This document shows positions 7,270-15,695 of a stretch of 49,868 bases of DNA, piece by piece. The stretch lies in NCBI GenBank assembly GCA_028288765.1, contig JAQGHQ010000237.1:1-49868 (forward strand), in the 5' to 3' direction. The notes beneath the pieces were generated by a model. That model saw only the letters and a program-made list of their open reading frames with translations, had not been told where the DNA came from and did not search any database. The stretch's first letter is position 1, and each line of letters opens with the position of its first letter. The translations under genes and the position numbers were made by a program. Source of the stretch: Gemmataceae bacterium (GTDB lineage: Bacteria > Planctomycetota > Planctomycetia > Gemmatales > Gemmataceae).

Positions 7270-8700
7270 TCAGAAGGCGAGGTAGATGAACGTCTTTCCG
7301 ACGCCCGGGCCGAGCGTGACGAGCAAACCGATGGCCCCGACGTAGACCGCGGCCCGGACCGGCGACGGCAGTTCGAGCAGCCCGCACACCCTGTTCCGAA
7401 GCCCGCTGAACAGGTGGCCGGCGGCGACCACCGCGAGCAGCGCGGGCACCCAGACGGGAATCGCCGCACTCCACCCCCCCATCAGGTCGAGCCCGAGGAG
7501 CGACTCGAACATCACCCCGCCGGCGGTCCAAGAGGGTATCCGGATCAGGATCAGCCCCGCCACGATTGCGAAGGAGGTGCCCGCCCACGCGGCCAGCTTC
7601 CAGGCCACCGTGGAGCGGACCCGGTCGGCCCACCGGACGCCCGCGAGCGACCGGTCCCAGGCCCGGTGCAGGCTCATGAGCAGCCCGTTGTACAGCCCGT
7701 ACACGAGCCACGCCCAGGTCGCGCCGTGCCAGAGCCCGCACATCACGAACACGACCGTGAGGTTGAAGTACGTTCGCGGGGCCGACCCGCGGCTCCCGCC
7801 GAGTGGGAAGTAGAGGTAGTCGCGGAGCCACGTCGAGAGCGACAGGTGCCACCGCCGCCAGAAGTCGGTGATGCTGGTCGCCAGGTACGGGAAGTTGAAG
7901 TTCCGCGGCAGTTCGAACCCGAACCACTTCGCGCACCCGACCGCCATGTCCGAATAGCCGGAGAAGTCGCAATAGATCTGGGCCGCCCACGCCACGCACG
8001 CCCAGCGCCGGGCGGCCGGGTCGAAGGCGGCCGGGTCGGCGAACACGGGAGCGACGAAGAGCTGGTCGAGCTGGTCGGCCAGAAAGAGCTTTTTGAAGAG
8101 CCCGAGGACGAAGAAGTGCAGCCCGTCGGCGACCTGCCTGGCGCTGACCGACGGGGGCGTCACCATCTGCGGGAGGAACTCGGCCGCCCGGACGATCGGC
8201 CCGGCGGCGAGTTGGGGGAAAAACGCGACGAACATAGCGTAGTCGAGAAAGCTCCGGACCGCCTTGATCTGCCGGCGGTACACGTCCGCCGTGTAGCTGA
8301 TCCCCTGGAACGTGTGGAAACTGATTCCCAGCGGCAGGAGGATGTCCCAGGTCCGGTCCCGTACCGGCGTGCCGCAGAACTGGGCGAGCGACACCGCGTT
8401 GTCGTAGACGAAGGTGGTGTACTTGAAGGCGAACAGGAGCCCGAGGTTGGCCGCGACGCTGACACCCAGCCACCACTTGCGGGCCCGATCGGTTTCGGCC
8501 CCCTCGATCTTCAAAGCGGCGAGGTAATCGATCACGGTGCAGAGAACAATGACCCACAGGTACTGGGGGCTGAGCCAGGCGTAAAACAGCCAGCTCGCGG
8601 CGAGCATCACGCCGTACTTCCGGCCCCGCGCGCGGGGCAGGTGGTAGAGGACCAGCACCACCGGGAGAAAGATGAAGAACGCCTTGCTCGCGAAGATCAC
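7270..8700 (-). CDS. MBOAT-family O-acyltransferase (AlgI-like)
   Basis: A polytopic membrane enzyme of 476 residues, the usual AlgI/PatA length, with 9-11 hydrophobic segments. It should transfer acyl (probably acetyl) groups across the membrane to a secreted polysaccharide. The family hallmarks are clear: QIYCDFSGYSDMAVG (241-255), WRRWHLSLSTWLRDY with H285 and the following FPLGG, and the catalytic histidine H325 in CGLWHGATW. The SGNH-like gene lies 97 bp upstream on the same strand, the arrangement typical of acetylation pairs such as AlgI with AlgJ/AlgX. The acceptor polymer is unknown, though sugar-nucleotide and exopolysaccharide-associated genes lie further along the window. A long hairpin closes the transcription unit. 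Confidence 0.93.
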   Translation of the reverse strand: MIFASKAFFIFLPVVLVLYHLPRARGRKYGVMLAASWLFYAWLSPQYLWVIVLCTVIDYLAALKIEGAETDRARKWWLGVSVAANLGLLFAFKYTTFVYDNAVSLAQFCGTPVRDRTWDILLPLGISFHTFQGISYTADVYRRQIKAVRSFLDYAMFVAFFPQLAAGPIVRAAEFLPQMVTPPSVSARQVADGLHFFVLGLFKKLFLADQLDQLFVAPVFADPAAFDPAARRWACVAWAAQIYCDFSGYSDMAVGCAKWFGFELPRNFNFPYLATSITDFWRRWHLSLSTWLRDYLYFPLGGSRGSAPRTYFNLTVVFVMCGLWHGATWAWLVYGLYNGLLMSLHRAWDRSLAGVRWADRVRSTVAWKLAAWAGTSFAIVAGLILIRIPSWTAGGVMFESLLGLDLMGGWSAAIPVWVPALLAVVAAGHLFSGLRNRVCGLLELPSPVRAAVYVGAIGLLVTLGPGVGKTFIYLAF

Positions 8701-8797
8701 CGCGGCCTCCGTGCCAGGAACGACGGGCCGTCACGAGAAGGGCGGCCCCGACCAGTCGAGCAGTGTCGTCGCGGCCGCCATCCGTGGCGGTCTGTTC

Positions 8798-9988
8798 TTA
8801 CTGTCCGCACCGACCCAGTTCCGACCGCACCCACCCGCTGAAGACCTTCGCCCCCTCACGGTTCATATGGATGAGATCGGCGAAGTGGGTATCCGTCAGC
8901 CCGACTGCCGCCCGCGAAGCGCGGATCACCCGGAGCCCCGCCCCCTGCTCGACCTCGGCGAGCCGGGCCCGGTACTCGGCAAATTCGGCGGGGTACATGG
9001 CCTCCAGGTCGGCGGTCACGGGCATGTCGACGAGTACGAGGTCGACGCCCCGCACGCCACACCAGATGGCCAGTTCGTGCAGGTATTTGAGGTGCGAGCC
9101 GGTCCGGTACTTACGGAGGTACGGGAACTCCTTCGGCCGGAGCCCGGCCGCCTTCACCGCGTCGTACCGCCCGACCGAGTACCCCCGCGCGGGGGCGTAC
9201 CCGTTCCCGGTCCGCAATGCGTCCGCCCGTTCCCGCAACTCGTCCGCCTCCCCCACGGCTTCCGGACAGCTGCCTGGCAGCTGCCGGTCGGCCTCCGTCG
9301 CCGCCCACATGCGGATCCCGTGGCGATACCGGTAGAGGTCTGATGCCCGACCGAGGCGGGCCTGCGCGAAGTGCCTGACGACCCACTCGGCGGAGTCGGG
9401 GCGAAGCCGGACCCAACGGCCGACGTCGCCGGTCGTCATGAGCGAATACGGCCCGTGCGGCTCGTGCCGGCTGTCGTTCAGGTCGCTCGCGGTGATCCCG
9501 TAGACGAGCACCCGGGGCGGTGTCGGGCACCCGCGAAGAACGGCGTGGTAGAAGTCCGAAGTCGTTCCGCCCGACAAGCCCATTGCGTAGGCGGACGCGA
9601 GGGGCTTCCCGGCCCAGGCCACGCCCGCGACGCGGTCCGGGTTGATGCCCTCCGCGACGGGCGACCCCCCGATGAAGACGAGGTCGCGCTGCTCTCGCGC
9701 GCACCCCTTCACCCGGGCGGCATAGTCGTCCGGGGAATGTCGATCCCAAACGGCGGCGAACCGACCGATCACCCGGTCCGTACCAAGGAGCATGAGGGCG
9801 AACAGGACGATCGTGCGGTTCCTGCTCACAAATGTCCACGTTCTGCGGAGGACTTTGGCGGTCGGCTCCACCGGCCCCAGCGCCGTGACCACCGTGACCC
9901 GGGCGACGGTCGGCCCGTCGGCCGGAAGCTGTCGGGGTTGGGTTTCGGGCGGGAGCGGCGTGCTCGGTGTCGTCTCGGTTGGTTTCAC
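8798..9988 (-). CDS. SGNH/AlgJ-like membrane-anchored acetylation partner
   Basis: A 396-residue protein with a proline-rich cytoplasmic N-terminus, one membrane anchor (about residues 58-72, TIVLFALMLLG) and a large outside domain. That domain has SGNH-hydrolase-like features: a block-I-type GGSPVAEG after a hydrophobic strand (LVFIGGS) and a C-terminal DLIHMNREG that would supply the Asp-x-x-His pair. It lies directly upstream of the MBOAT acyltransferase on the same strand, where such proteins complete polysaccharide O-acetylation or deacetylation on the outer face. The block-I Ser is in GGS rather than GDS, a common variant. Substrate and direction of the reaction cannot be told from the sequence. 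The anchored SGNH-like class is fairly secure, the exact subfamily is not. Confidence 0.7.
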   Translation of the reverse strand: MKPTETTPSTPLPPETQPRQLPADGPTVARVTVVTALGPVEPTAKVLRRTWTFVSRNRTIVLFALMLLGTDRVIGRFAAVWDRHSPDDYAARVKGCAREQRDLVFIGGSPVAEGINPDRVAGVAWAGKPLASAYAMGLSGGTTSDFYHAVLRGCPTPPRVLVYGITASDLNDSRHEPHGPYSLMTTGDVGRWVRLRPDSAEWVVRHFAQARLGRASDLYRYRHGIRMWAATEADRQLPGSCPEAVGEADELRERADALRTGNGYAPARGYSVGRYDAVKAAGLRPKEFPYLRKYRTGSHLKYLHELAIWCGVRGVDLVLVDMPVTADLEAMYPAEFAEYRARLAEVEQGAGLRVIRASRAAVGLTDTHFADLIHMNREGAKVFSGWVRSELGRCGQ

Positions 9989-10262
9989 GGTTCTCGTCTC
10001 GTTCGGTCGGTGCCGGGAGTGTGCCAGATTCCGACCGCACGAGTAAAGTCGAGTTCGCTACCGCGAATCGCGCGGGCACGCCACCAGTTTTCAGACGGGT
10101 TGTCCCGGGCTGGCGTGGCGTGGGGCCGCCCGGGTAACCTCCCGGGAACCGACCCGTCCGGTTTTCCCCTGTTCCCTTGTTTCCAGAGGCAGGTCGGGTA
10201 GAACATTCGGAACATTCCCCCGTCCCGGCCCCGGCCGGATGCACACCGTGGAGGTCGTAACC

Positions 10263-11273
10263 GTGTCGCGCGTACGCTTGTGCGTGGCCGCCCTGTTGGC
10301 CGTCACTCTCGGGGCCGCCGTCTCCGCTCAGGACAAATCGAAGTTTGAGCTGAAGCTGGAGAAGGACAAAGCCTTCTACCAGAAAATGAGCACGACCGTC
10401 AGCCAGGTGATCAAGGTCACTAACCAGGACCTCACCCAGAAACAGGAAAGCACCTTCTACTTCAAGTGGACCCCGGAGAAGCAGGAAGGCGACAAGTGGG
10501 TGATCAAGCAGAAGGTCGAGGGCCTGGAGATGTCGATCGACATCTCCGGCAACCCGATCACCTATAGCTCGCTCAAGAAGGACGCCCCCGGGGCGGCCGG
10601 GAACCCCGGCCTGATGGACTTCTTCAAGAGCCTTGAAGGGGCAGAGTTCACCGTCACCCTGAACACCAAGGACTGGAAGGTCGAGAAGGTAGACGGGAAG
10701 GACGACTTTGTGAAGAAGTTGGGGGCCGGGAACCCCCAGATGGACAGCCTGCTCAAGAAGATCATGACCGACGACGCCCTGAAGCAGATGGCCGATCCGA
10801 CTTACGGGCTGATCCCCGATCAGCCGAAGGCGGTCAACGAGACGTGGGAGAAGAAGCAGACCCTCGCCCTCGGCCCGATCGGCTCCTACGACGTCACCTA
10901 CAAGTTCACCTACAAGGGCAAGGACCCGACCCTCAAGCACCTCGACCGGATCGAGGTCGATCCCACCCTGACCTACAAGCCCCCGACCGACAGCACCGAC
11001 GGCCTGCTGTTCAAGATCAAGTCCGGGGATCTGAAGAGTGTACCCCGGTCGCCGACCGACCCGGTTCCCCTCCCCCCGAGCGTTGTCCTCTACAACCCGG
11101 CCACCGGGCGGGTGGAGAAGGCCACCATCAGCCTGAAGCTGAAGGGCGAACTGACGGTCACCATCGGTGGGACGGACACCAAGGTGGAACTGGAACAGAC
11201 CCAGACGACCACCATCGACAGCAGCAACGAATCCCTGATCCCGGGCGCGACGCCGCCCGCCAAGAAGCCGTGA
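10263..11273 (+). CDS. Secreted DUF6263-like protein
   Basis: A 336-residue exported protein of unknown function. I place the start at the GTG at 10263 because a strong GGAGGT lies 6 nt before it and it yields a clean signal peptide (MSRVRLCVAALLAVTLGAA, cleavage after VSA or SAQ). An ATG 24 bp upstream in the same frame is possible but would put the SD inside the gene. The mature part is rich in Lys, Thr and beta strands, with the patterns FYQKMSTTVSQ, STFYFKWTP and ETWEKKQTLALG. I associate these with the planctomycete family DUF6263, from memory. There are no catalytic motifs. It is monocistronic, ending in a clear hairpin terminator. Confidence 0.75.
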   Translation: MSRVRLCVAALLAVTLGAAVSAQDKSKFELKLEKDKAFYQKMSTTVSQVIKVTNQDLTQKQESTFYFKWTPEKQEGDKWVIKQKVEGLEMSIDISGNPITYSSLKKDAPGAAGNPGLMDFFKSLEGAEFTVTLNTKDWKVEKVDGKDDFVKKLGAGNPQMDSLLKKIMTDDALKQMADPTYGLIPDQPKAVNETWEKKQTLALGPIGSYDVTYKFTYKGKDPTLKHLDRIEVDPTLTYKPPTDSTDGLLFKIKSGDLKSVPRSPTDPVPLPPSVVLYNPATGRVEKATISLKLKGELTVTIGGTDTKVELEQTQTTTIDSSNESLIPGATPPAKKP

Positions 11274-11306
11274 CCCCACGTCACCAGATCGTCCGCTGAT
11301 CCCGAC

Positions 11307-11340
11307 CGCCCGGCGGACCCGTTCCGCCGGGCGTCGTCGT
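11307..11340 (+). terminator. Intrinsic terminator-like hairpin
   Basis: A perfect 11-bp stem CGCCCGGCGGA (11307-11317) / TCCGCCGGGCG (11323-11333) with a 5-nt loop is followed by TCGTCGTT. It sits 33 bp after the DUF6263-like gene and before rfbD. The T tract is weak. Confidence 0.65.
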
Positions 11341-11370
11341 TCCCACCTTATTCGCACCGGAAGGCGCATC

Positions 11371-12240
11371 ATGAAGATCGCCGTACTCGGGTCTCAGGGA
11401 CAGCTCGGTCGCGACCTGTGCCCCCGGCTGCCGGGCGAGGTTGTCCCGCTCACCCGGGCTGACATGGACCTGTCCCGCCCGGAGACGATCTCCCCGACCC
11501 TGGAGACGGTTCGACCGCAAGTGTTGGTCAACTGTGCGGCGTACAACTTCGTCGACAAGGCCGAGGGTGAGCCCGAAGCCGCGTTTGCCGCCAACACGTG
11601 GGGGGTTCGAGCTCTGGCCCGGGCATGCCGGGTGGTCGGGTGCAAGCTCGTCCATTTCAGCACGGACTACGTCTTCGGACTGGAAAGCGGCAGGACCAAG
11701 CCGTTCGCCGAAACTGACCCGCCCGGACCGGTGAGCGTCTACGGGCTGAGCAAGCTCGCCGGGGAGTACCTCGCCCGCGAGGCGGATGCCAACAATCTCG
11801 TCATCCGCACCTGCGGGCTGTACGGCGTGTGGGGCTCGGGCGGAAAGGGACGAAACTTTGTTGAGACGATGTTGCGACTCGCCAGGGAGGGAAAGCCACT
11901 CCGGGTGGTGAACGACCAGCTGTGTACCCCGAGCTATACGGCCGACGTCGCGGCCGCGACCGCAAGTCTCATCCGGGCCGAAGCGGCCGGGCTCTTCCAT
12001 CTCACGAACGGCGGTGCCTGCTCCTGGTACGATTTCACCGCCGAAATCTTGCGGCAGGCCGGTTTGAGTGCGGAACTTACGCCCATCACCAGCGCGGAGT
12101 TCGGGGCCGCCGCCCGCCGTCCTCGGTTCAGCGTCCTGTCAAACGCTAAACTCGCCGGCGTCGGCATTCCCGCCCCACGACCCTGGGCCGAAGCCCTGGC
12201 CGCATATCTCGCGGACCGCCGAACCAAGTTGAATACATGA
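11371..12240 (+). CDS. rfbD: dTDP-4-dehydrorhamnose reductase
   Basis: Reduces dTDP-4-dehydro-L-rhamnose to dTDP-L-rhamnose with NAD(P)H, the last step of rhamnose-nucleotide synthesis for surface polysaccharides; cytoplasmic. The protein has 289 residues, the usual length. It is an extended short-chain reductase: Rossmann motif GSQGQLG at 7-13, NCAAYNFVDKAE (54-65), HFSTDYVFG at 95-103 with the catalytic Thr, and YGLSK with Y124 and K128. The C-terminal substrate region contains LCTPSYTADVAAA. The other rml genes are not adjacent, so this is an isolated member, as is common in planctomycetes. The start ATG follows CGGAAGGCGC. The call is firm; a related sugar-nucleotide reductase is the only alternative. 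Confidence 0.9.
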   Translation: MKIAVLGSQGQLGRDLCPRLPGEVVPLTRADMDLSRPETISPTLETVRPQVLVNCAAYNFVDKAEGEPEAAFAANTWGVRALARACRVVGCKLVHFSTDYVFGLESGRTKPFAETDPPGPVSVYGLSKLAGEYLAREADANNLVIRTCGLYGVWGSGGKGRNFVETMLRLAREGKPLRVVNDQLCTPSYTADVAAATASLIRAEAAGLFHLTNGGACSWYDFTAEILRQAGLSAELTPITSAEFGAAARRPRFSVLSNAKLAGVGIPAPRPWAEALAAYLADRRTKLNT

Positions 12241-12450
12241 CCGGCCGCCTTGTCCCCGCGAGAACAGTGGGTCGTTCGCTGACCCCGATACGGAGACTGC
12301 CACCACCAAGACTCCGAGGTAGAGCCTCGAACTGAGGGCGGGATACCTCGAAGAAGGAACGACTTCGCGGCCAGGCAGTTCGATCCTCCGGCACCGACAA
12401 TTAATTCGGAGCACTACTCCCTTTTTTCCTTATTCACGCGGCGAGACTCC

Positions 12451-12504
12451 TTGACAGCGTGTGCCCGATCCTCGATACTAAGCTCAACCTGAGACGCCGT
12501 CTCA
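12451..12504 (+). promoter_or_regulatory. feo promoter with dyad at the start site
   Basis: TTGACA (12451-12456), a 17-bp spacer and GATACT (12474-12479) form a near-consensus sigma-70 promoter 52 bp before feoA. Eleven bp downstream, over or just after the start point, is a perfect dyad TGAGAC-GCC-GTCTCA (12490-12504), well placed for a repressor. It does not match the classical Fur box, so the regulator is unknown. The preceding part of the intergenic region (12241-12450) shows nothing else. Confidence 0.65.
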
Positions 12505-12530
12505 ATAAGCTGTGAGGCGAGAGGTCGCCG

Positions 12531-12773
12531 ATGCTGTTGCCGCTGGACATGCTTCGGGCCGGTGAATGGGCCGAGGTCGAGGAGGTCACCGGCCAGCCCG
12601 GATGGGTCGGTCGACTGGCCGAACTCGGCATCCGTCAGGGGTGTCGGCTTCAGGTCGTTCAACCCGGTTCGCCGTGTCTACTGAACATATCCGGGTGTCG
12701 CCTGTGCCTCCGGCCCGGTGATTGCTCGCAGATCCTCGTCCGCCCGGTGGACGGAGTTCCGACGGCGTGTTGA
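12531..12773 (+). CDS. feoA: FeoA-domain protein, cysteine-rich
   Basis: An 80-residue FeoA (SH3-like) protein, the small cytoplasmic partner of the FeoB ferrous-iron transporter. The FeoA pattern is visible: LRAGEWAEVEEV at the start, LAELGIRQGCRLQVV in the middle, and GCRLCLRPGDCSQILV at the end, where other FeoA proteins have the L-x-L-R strand. Unusually it carries six cysteines (38, 49, 56, 59, 65, 80), while the second FeoA downstream has none. These could bind iron or an Fe-S cluster, or form a redox switch; that is inference. It is the first gene of the feoA-feoA-feoB operon, right after a strong promoter, with AGAGG as its SD. The stop overlaps the next start. Confidence 0.85.
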   Translation: MLLPLDMLRAGEWAEVEEVTGQPGWVGRLAELGIRQGCRLQVVQPGSPCLLNISGCRLCLRPGDCSQILVRPVDGVPTAC

Positions 12774-13000
12774 CGACCACTCTCGACCAGCTCCGGCCGC
12801 CGCAGCGGGCGGAAGTGATCTCGCTCTCCGGTGAACCGGGGCTGGTGCAACGGCTCTACGAACTCGGCCTTTTCGAGGGCGAGCGGGTCGAACTGGTCGC
12901 CATCGCCCCCCTCGGCGACCCGATCGAGATCCGTCTCGGGAACTCCCGCCTCAGCCTCCGCAAGGCCGAAGCCGCCGGCATCGCCGTCCGGTTGCTCTGA
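12767..13000 (+). CDS. feoA: FeoA-domain protein (second copy)
   Basis: A typical 77-residue FeoA domain with the core LSGEPGLVQRLYELGLFEGE followed by RVELVAIAPLGDPIEIRL and LSLRKAEAAGI. FeoA proteins bind the cytoplasmic part of FeoB and modulate ferrous-iron uptake. I place the start at the GTG at 12767, which overlaps the end of the first feoA by 7 bp; a TTG at 12770 is equally possible. A more upstream ATG (12722) would lie inside the first gene. The tandem, overlapping arrangement means the two FeoA proteins are probably made in step, and may form a heteromer. Confidence 0.87.
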   Translation: MLTTTLDQLRPPQRAEVISLSGEPGLVQRLYELGLFEGERVELVAIAPLGDPIEIRLGNSRLSLRKAEAAGIAVRLL

Positions 13001-13043
13001 GCGTGCCGGCGGCTTACGCCTTTCCGCTCGTCAAGACCCATTC

Positions 13044-15290
13044 ATGCTCACCAAGACGATCACCGTCGCACTGGTCGGTAACCCGAACGCGGGGAAATCG
13101 ACCCTGTTTAATGCCCTTTCCGGGTTGCGGCAACGGGTCGGCAATTACCCGGGCGTCACGGTCGAGATGAAGAAGGGCCAGTTCACTGTCGGCGGGGTGG
13201 CGGTCGATCTGATCGACCTGCCAGGTACTTACAGCCTCGCCGCCCGCAGCCCGGACGAGATGGTCGCCGTGGACTTGCTCCTCGGCCGGCGGCCCGAGGA
13301 GCGACGGCCGGACGTGGTGCTGTCGATCGTCGACGCCTCGAACCTCGACCGGCATCTCTACCTGACGAGCCAGCTGCTCGGCCTCGGGGAACCGGTCGTC
13401 CTCGCCGTGAACATGATGGACGTGGCCGAGGCCCAGGGGATCAAGGTCGACTGTGCCCGGTTGAGCCGGGAGCTGGGCATCCCGGTCGTGCCGATCCAGG
13501 CGAACCGGGGGGTGGGGCTCGATGTTCTTACCAAGGCTCTGCTTGCGGCAGCGAAGGGCGGGGTTGCGCCGCTCGGGCCGTCGTTCCCGATCGAGTTCGA
13601 AAAGGAAGTCGCCGCCCTCCAGACCGAGCTCGGCGGCGACGTGCCGGGCTTCCTGACCCGCCGGCTGCTACTCGACGTCGGCGGGTACGTGGAGCAGTGG
13701 CTCGTCGGAACCCACGGCGGCGGACTGCGGGCGCATCTCGAGGACGCCCGACGGCGGCTCGCGGCGGCGGGGTGCCCGGTCCCGGCGGTCGAGGCCCGGG
13801 TCCGGTACGGGTGGGTCCGCCCGGTCGTGGCCGCGGCGGTCGCCAAGCCCGCCGAGCGGCCGGTCACCTGGACCGACCGGCTCGACAAGGTGCTCACCCA
13901 CCGGGTCTGGGGCACGCTCGTGTTCCTGGCCCTGATGTTCGTCATTTTCCAGGCGATCTTCGTCGGGGCGAAGCCGATGATGGACACCCTCGACGGGGTC
14001 CGGGAAATCGCCGCGAAGGCGGTGGAAAGGGTGATGCCCCCCGGCCCGCTGCGGGGGCTACTCGCGGACGGGGTCATCAAGGGCGTCGGGAGCGTGATCG
14101 TCTTCCTCCCGCAGATCATGATCCTGTTCGGGTTCATCGCGGTGCTCGAAGACTGCGGGTACATGGCCCGGGCGGCATTCCTGATGGACCGGCTGATGAG
14201 CCGGTGCGGGCTCAGCGGCAAGTCGTTCATCCCGATGCTGTCGTCGGTCGCGTGTGCGGTTCCGGGGATCATGGCGACCCGGGTGATCGAGAACCGCCGC
14301 GACCGGCTGGCCACGATCCTGGTCGCCCCGCTGATGAGCTGTTCGGCCCGGCTTCCGGTTTACACCTTGCTGATCGCGGCGTTCCTCCGCGACGGCTACC
14401 CGGGGTGGGTTCCGGGGCTAACCCTCTTCGCGATGTACATGATCGGGTTCACGATCGCCCCGCTCGTCGCCCTCGTCCTGAAGCGGACCCTGCTCAAGGG
14501 CGGGACGCCGGTGTTCGTGATGGAGCTTCCGGAGTACAAGCGGCCGACCGTGCGGGGCGTGGCGCGGCGGATGGGCGAGGCCGGGTACGCATTCCTCCGC
14601 CGGGCGGGGACCGTGATCCTCGCGTCGATGATCCTGATCTGGGCGCTACTCTACTTCCCGCACACCGACCCGACCGGCACGCCGTACGAGGAGCGGATCG
14701 AGGCGGCCGAGAAGAAGCTGGAAGGGTCCGAGACGAAGGCGAAAGAAGCGCGGGACGCGGGGGAGGCGGTGCCGGAGGAGGTAGAGAAGGCCGCCGCCGA
14801 GGCGGAGGCCGAGAAGAACACCCTGGGCGGTGAGTGGAAGCGGGGGAGCGTGCTCGGGCAAGCCGGGCGGGCCCTGGAACCGGCGTTCGAACCGGTGGGG
14901 TGGGACTGGCGGATCGGCATGGCGGTGATCGCCAGCTTCCCGGCCCGGGAAGTGTTCGTCGGCACCCTCGGCCTACTCTACGACGTCGGCGAGGTGGACC
15001 CGAAGGCGTTAGGGGATGACGCGGACGAGAAGGGCCAGGGGTTGAAGGCGGCGGTCCGGAAGGAGTGGGCCGGCGACCCGGTGCGCGGGCCGTACCATAC
15101 GGCGGTGGCGCTTTCGGTGATGGTGTTCATCGCCCTGTGCATGCAGTGCGCGTCAACGCTGGCCGTGATCCGGCGTGAGACGAAGAGCTTGGCGTGGCCG
15201 GCGTTCACCTTCGCCTACATGACGGTCCTCGCGTACCTGGGAGCCCTGGTCACCTTCCAGGTCGGCCGGCTGATCGCAGACCTCGTGTGA
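13044..15290 (+). CDS. feoB: Ferrous iron transporter FeoB
   Basis: Inner-membrane GTP-driven Fe(II) permease, 748 residues. The N-terminal G domain has G1 GNPNAGKS (12-19), switch I RVGNYPGVTVE, G3 DLPG (58-61) and G4 NMMD (123-126). The membrane part has the two Gate motifs, the first around MSCSARLPVYTLLI and the second near CMQCASTLAVI, which carry conserved Cys residues. Between them, about residues 545-600, is an Ala/Glu/Lys-rich charged coiled-coil insert (from EERIEAAEKKLEG) absent from the E. coli protein. The frame is open upstream through the second feoA, but the true start is the ATG at 13044, which gives the canonical N-terminus directly before the P loop. It is 43 bp after feoA and is followed by a Cys-rich accessory gene. 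Confidence 0.97.
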   Translation: MLTKTITVALVGNPNAGKSTLFNALSGLRQRVGNYPGVTVEMKKGQFTVGGVAVDLIDLPGTYSLAARSPDEMVAVDLLLGRRPEERRPDVVLSIVDASNLDRHLYLTSQLLGLGEPVVLAVNMMDVAEAQGIKVDCARLSRELGIPVVPIQANRGVGLDVLTKALLAAAKGGVAPLGPSFPIEFEKEVAALQTELGGDVPGFLTRRLLLDVGGYVEQWLVGTHGGGLRAHLEDARRRLAAAGCPVPAVEARVRYGWVRPVVAAAVAKPAERPVTWTDRLDKVLTHRVWGTLVFLALMFVIFQAIFVGAKPMMDTLDGVREIAAKAVERVMPPGPLRGLLADGVIKGVGSVIVFLPQIMILFGFIAVLEDCGYMARAAFLMDRLMSRCGLSGKSFIPMLSSVACAVPGIMATRVIENRRDRLATILVAPLMSCSARLPVYTLLIAAFLRDGYPGWVPGLTLFAMYMIGFTIAPLVALVLKRTLLKGGTPVFVMELPEYKRPTVRGVARRMGEAGYAFLRRAGTVILASMILIWALLYFPHTDPTGTPYEERIEAAEKKLEGSETKAKEARDAGEAVPEEVEKAAAEAEAEKNTLGGEWKRGSVLGQAGRALEPAFEPVGWDWRIGMAVIASFPAREVFVGTLGLLYDVGEVDPKALGDDADEKGQGLKAAVRKEWAGDPVRGPYHTAVALSVMVFIALCMQCASTLAVIRRETKSLAWPAFTFAYMTVLAYLGALVTFQVGRLIADLV

Positions 15291-15324
15291 CGCCTCGTTC
15301 CGGGCCCGAGCCGGGGAGAGTCAG

Positions 15325-15510
15325 ATGGATATCCAATTCGTAGCCGCGGCGGTGATCGTCGGACTGGCGGCGGCCTACTCGGCCCGCGCGACGTGGCGGG
15401 TATGGGCGGGGAAGAAGTCCGGGTGCAGCTCGGGGTGCGGGAAGTGTGCCGCGCCACCCGCCCCCGCGGGGCCGGAGCAGAAAGGCCGCGTTTCGCTCCC
15501 GCAGGTGTGA
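15325..15510 (+). CDS. FeoB-associated Cys-rich membrane peptide
   Basis: A 61-residue protein with one N-terminal membrane helix (about residues 4-24, IQFVAAAVIVGLAAAYSA), then a short basic stretch and the cysteine cluster GCSSGCGKC (33-41), ending in a proline-rich polar tail. This is the form of the P12/FeoB-associated Cys-rich membrane protein family, found after feoB in many genomes and thought to assist iron transport. It starts 34 bp after feoB, so it closes the operon. The assignment rests on size, topology, cysteine pattern and position. Confidence 0.82.
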   Translation: MDIQFVAAAVIVGLAAAYSARATWRVWAGKKSGCSSGCGKCAAPPAPAGPEQKGRVSLPQV

Positions 15511-15548
15511 GAACCGAACCGCCTCGAAACCAAGGTCGCGCATAGCAC

Positions 15549-15684
15549 GACGGCACGCACTGCGTACCGTCTGCTCTTGTAGGGCACGCACTGCGTGCCG
15601 TCTTCGTCTTGTGGGGTACTCGCTACGTGCCGTAGCTCGGACGAGATGTATGGCAAGACGGCACGCAGTGCGTGCCCTACAAGA
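15549..15684. repeat. Cluster of palindromic GGCACGCA-TGCGTGCC repeats
   Basis: Four units built on GGCACGCAcTGCGTGCC or variants lie between 15549 and 15684. The outer pair, 15575-15604 and 15655-15684, is a perfect 30-bp inverted repeat of the form CTTGTAGGGCACGC...GTCTT; the first unit (about 15550-15571) and a degenerate third (about 15612-15632) lie before and inside it. Each unit is itself a dyad. This looks like a REP-type dispersed palindrome cluster placed between convergent genes. Confidence 0.85.
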
Positions 15685-15695
15685 TGGTCGGCCCT

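Noticed and set aside
12831-13043. Longer FeoB N-terminus
   Set aside because: The extra 71 residues are an out-of-frame reading of the second feoA gene; FeoB proteins begin just before the P loop, at 13044.
15549-15684. CRISPR array
   Set aside because: The repeats are palindromic, of unequal spacing and partly inverted relative to each other; no spacers of constant length and no cas genes.
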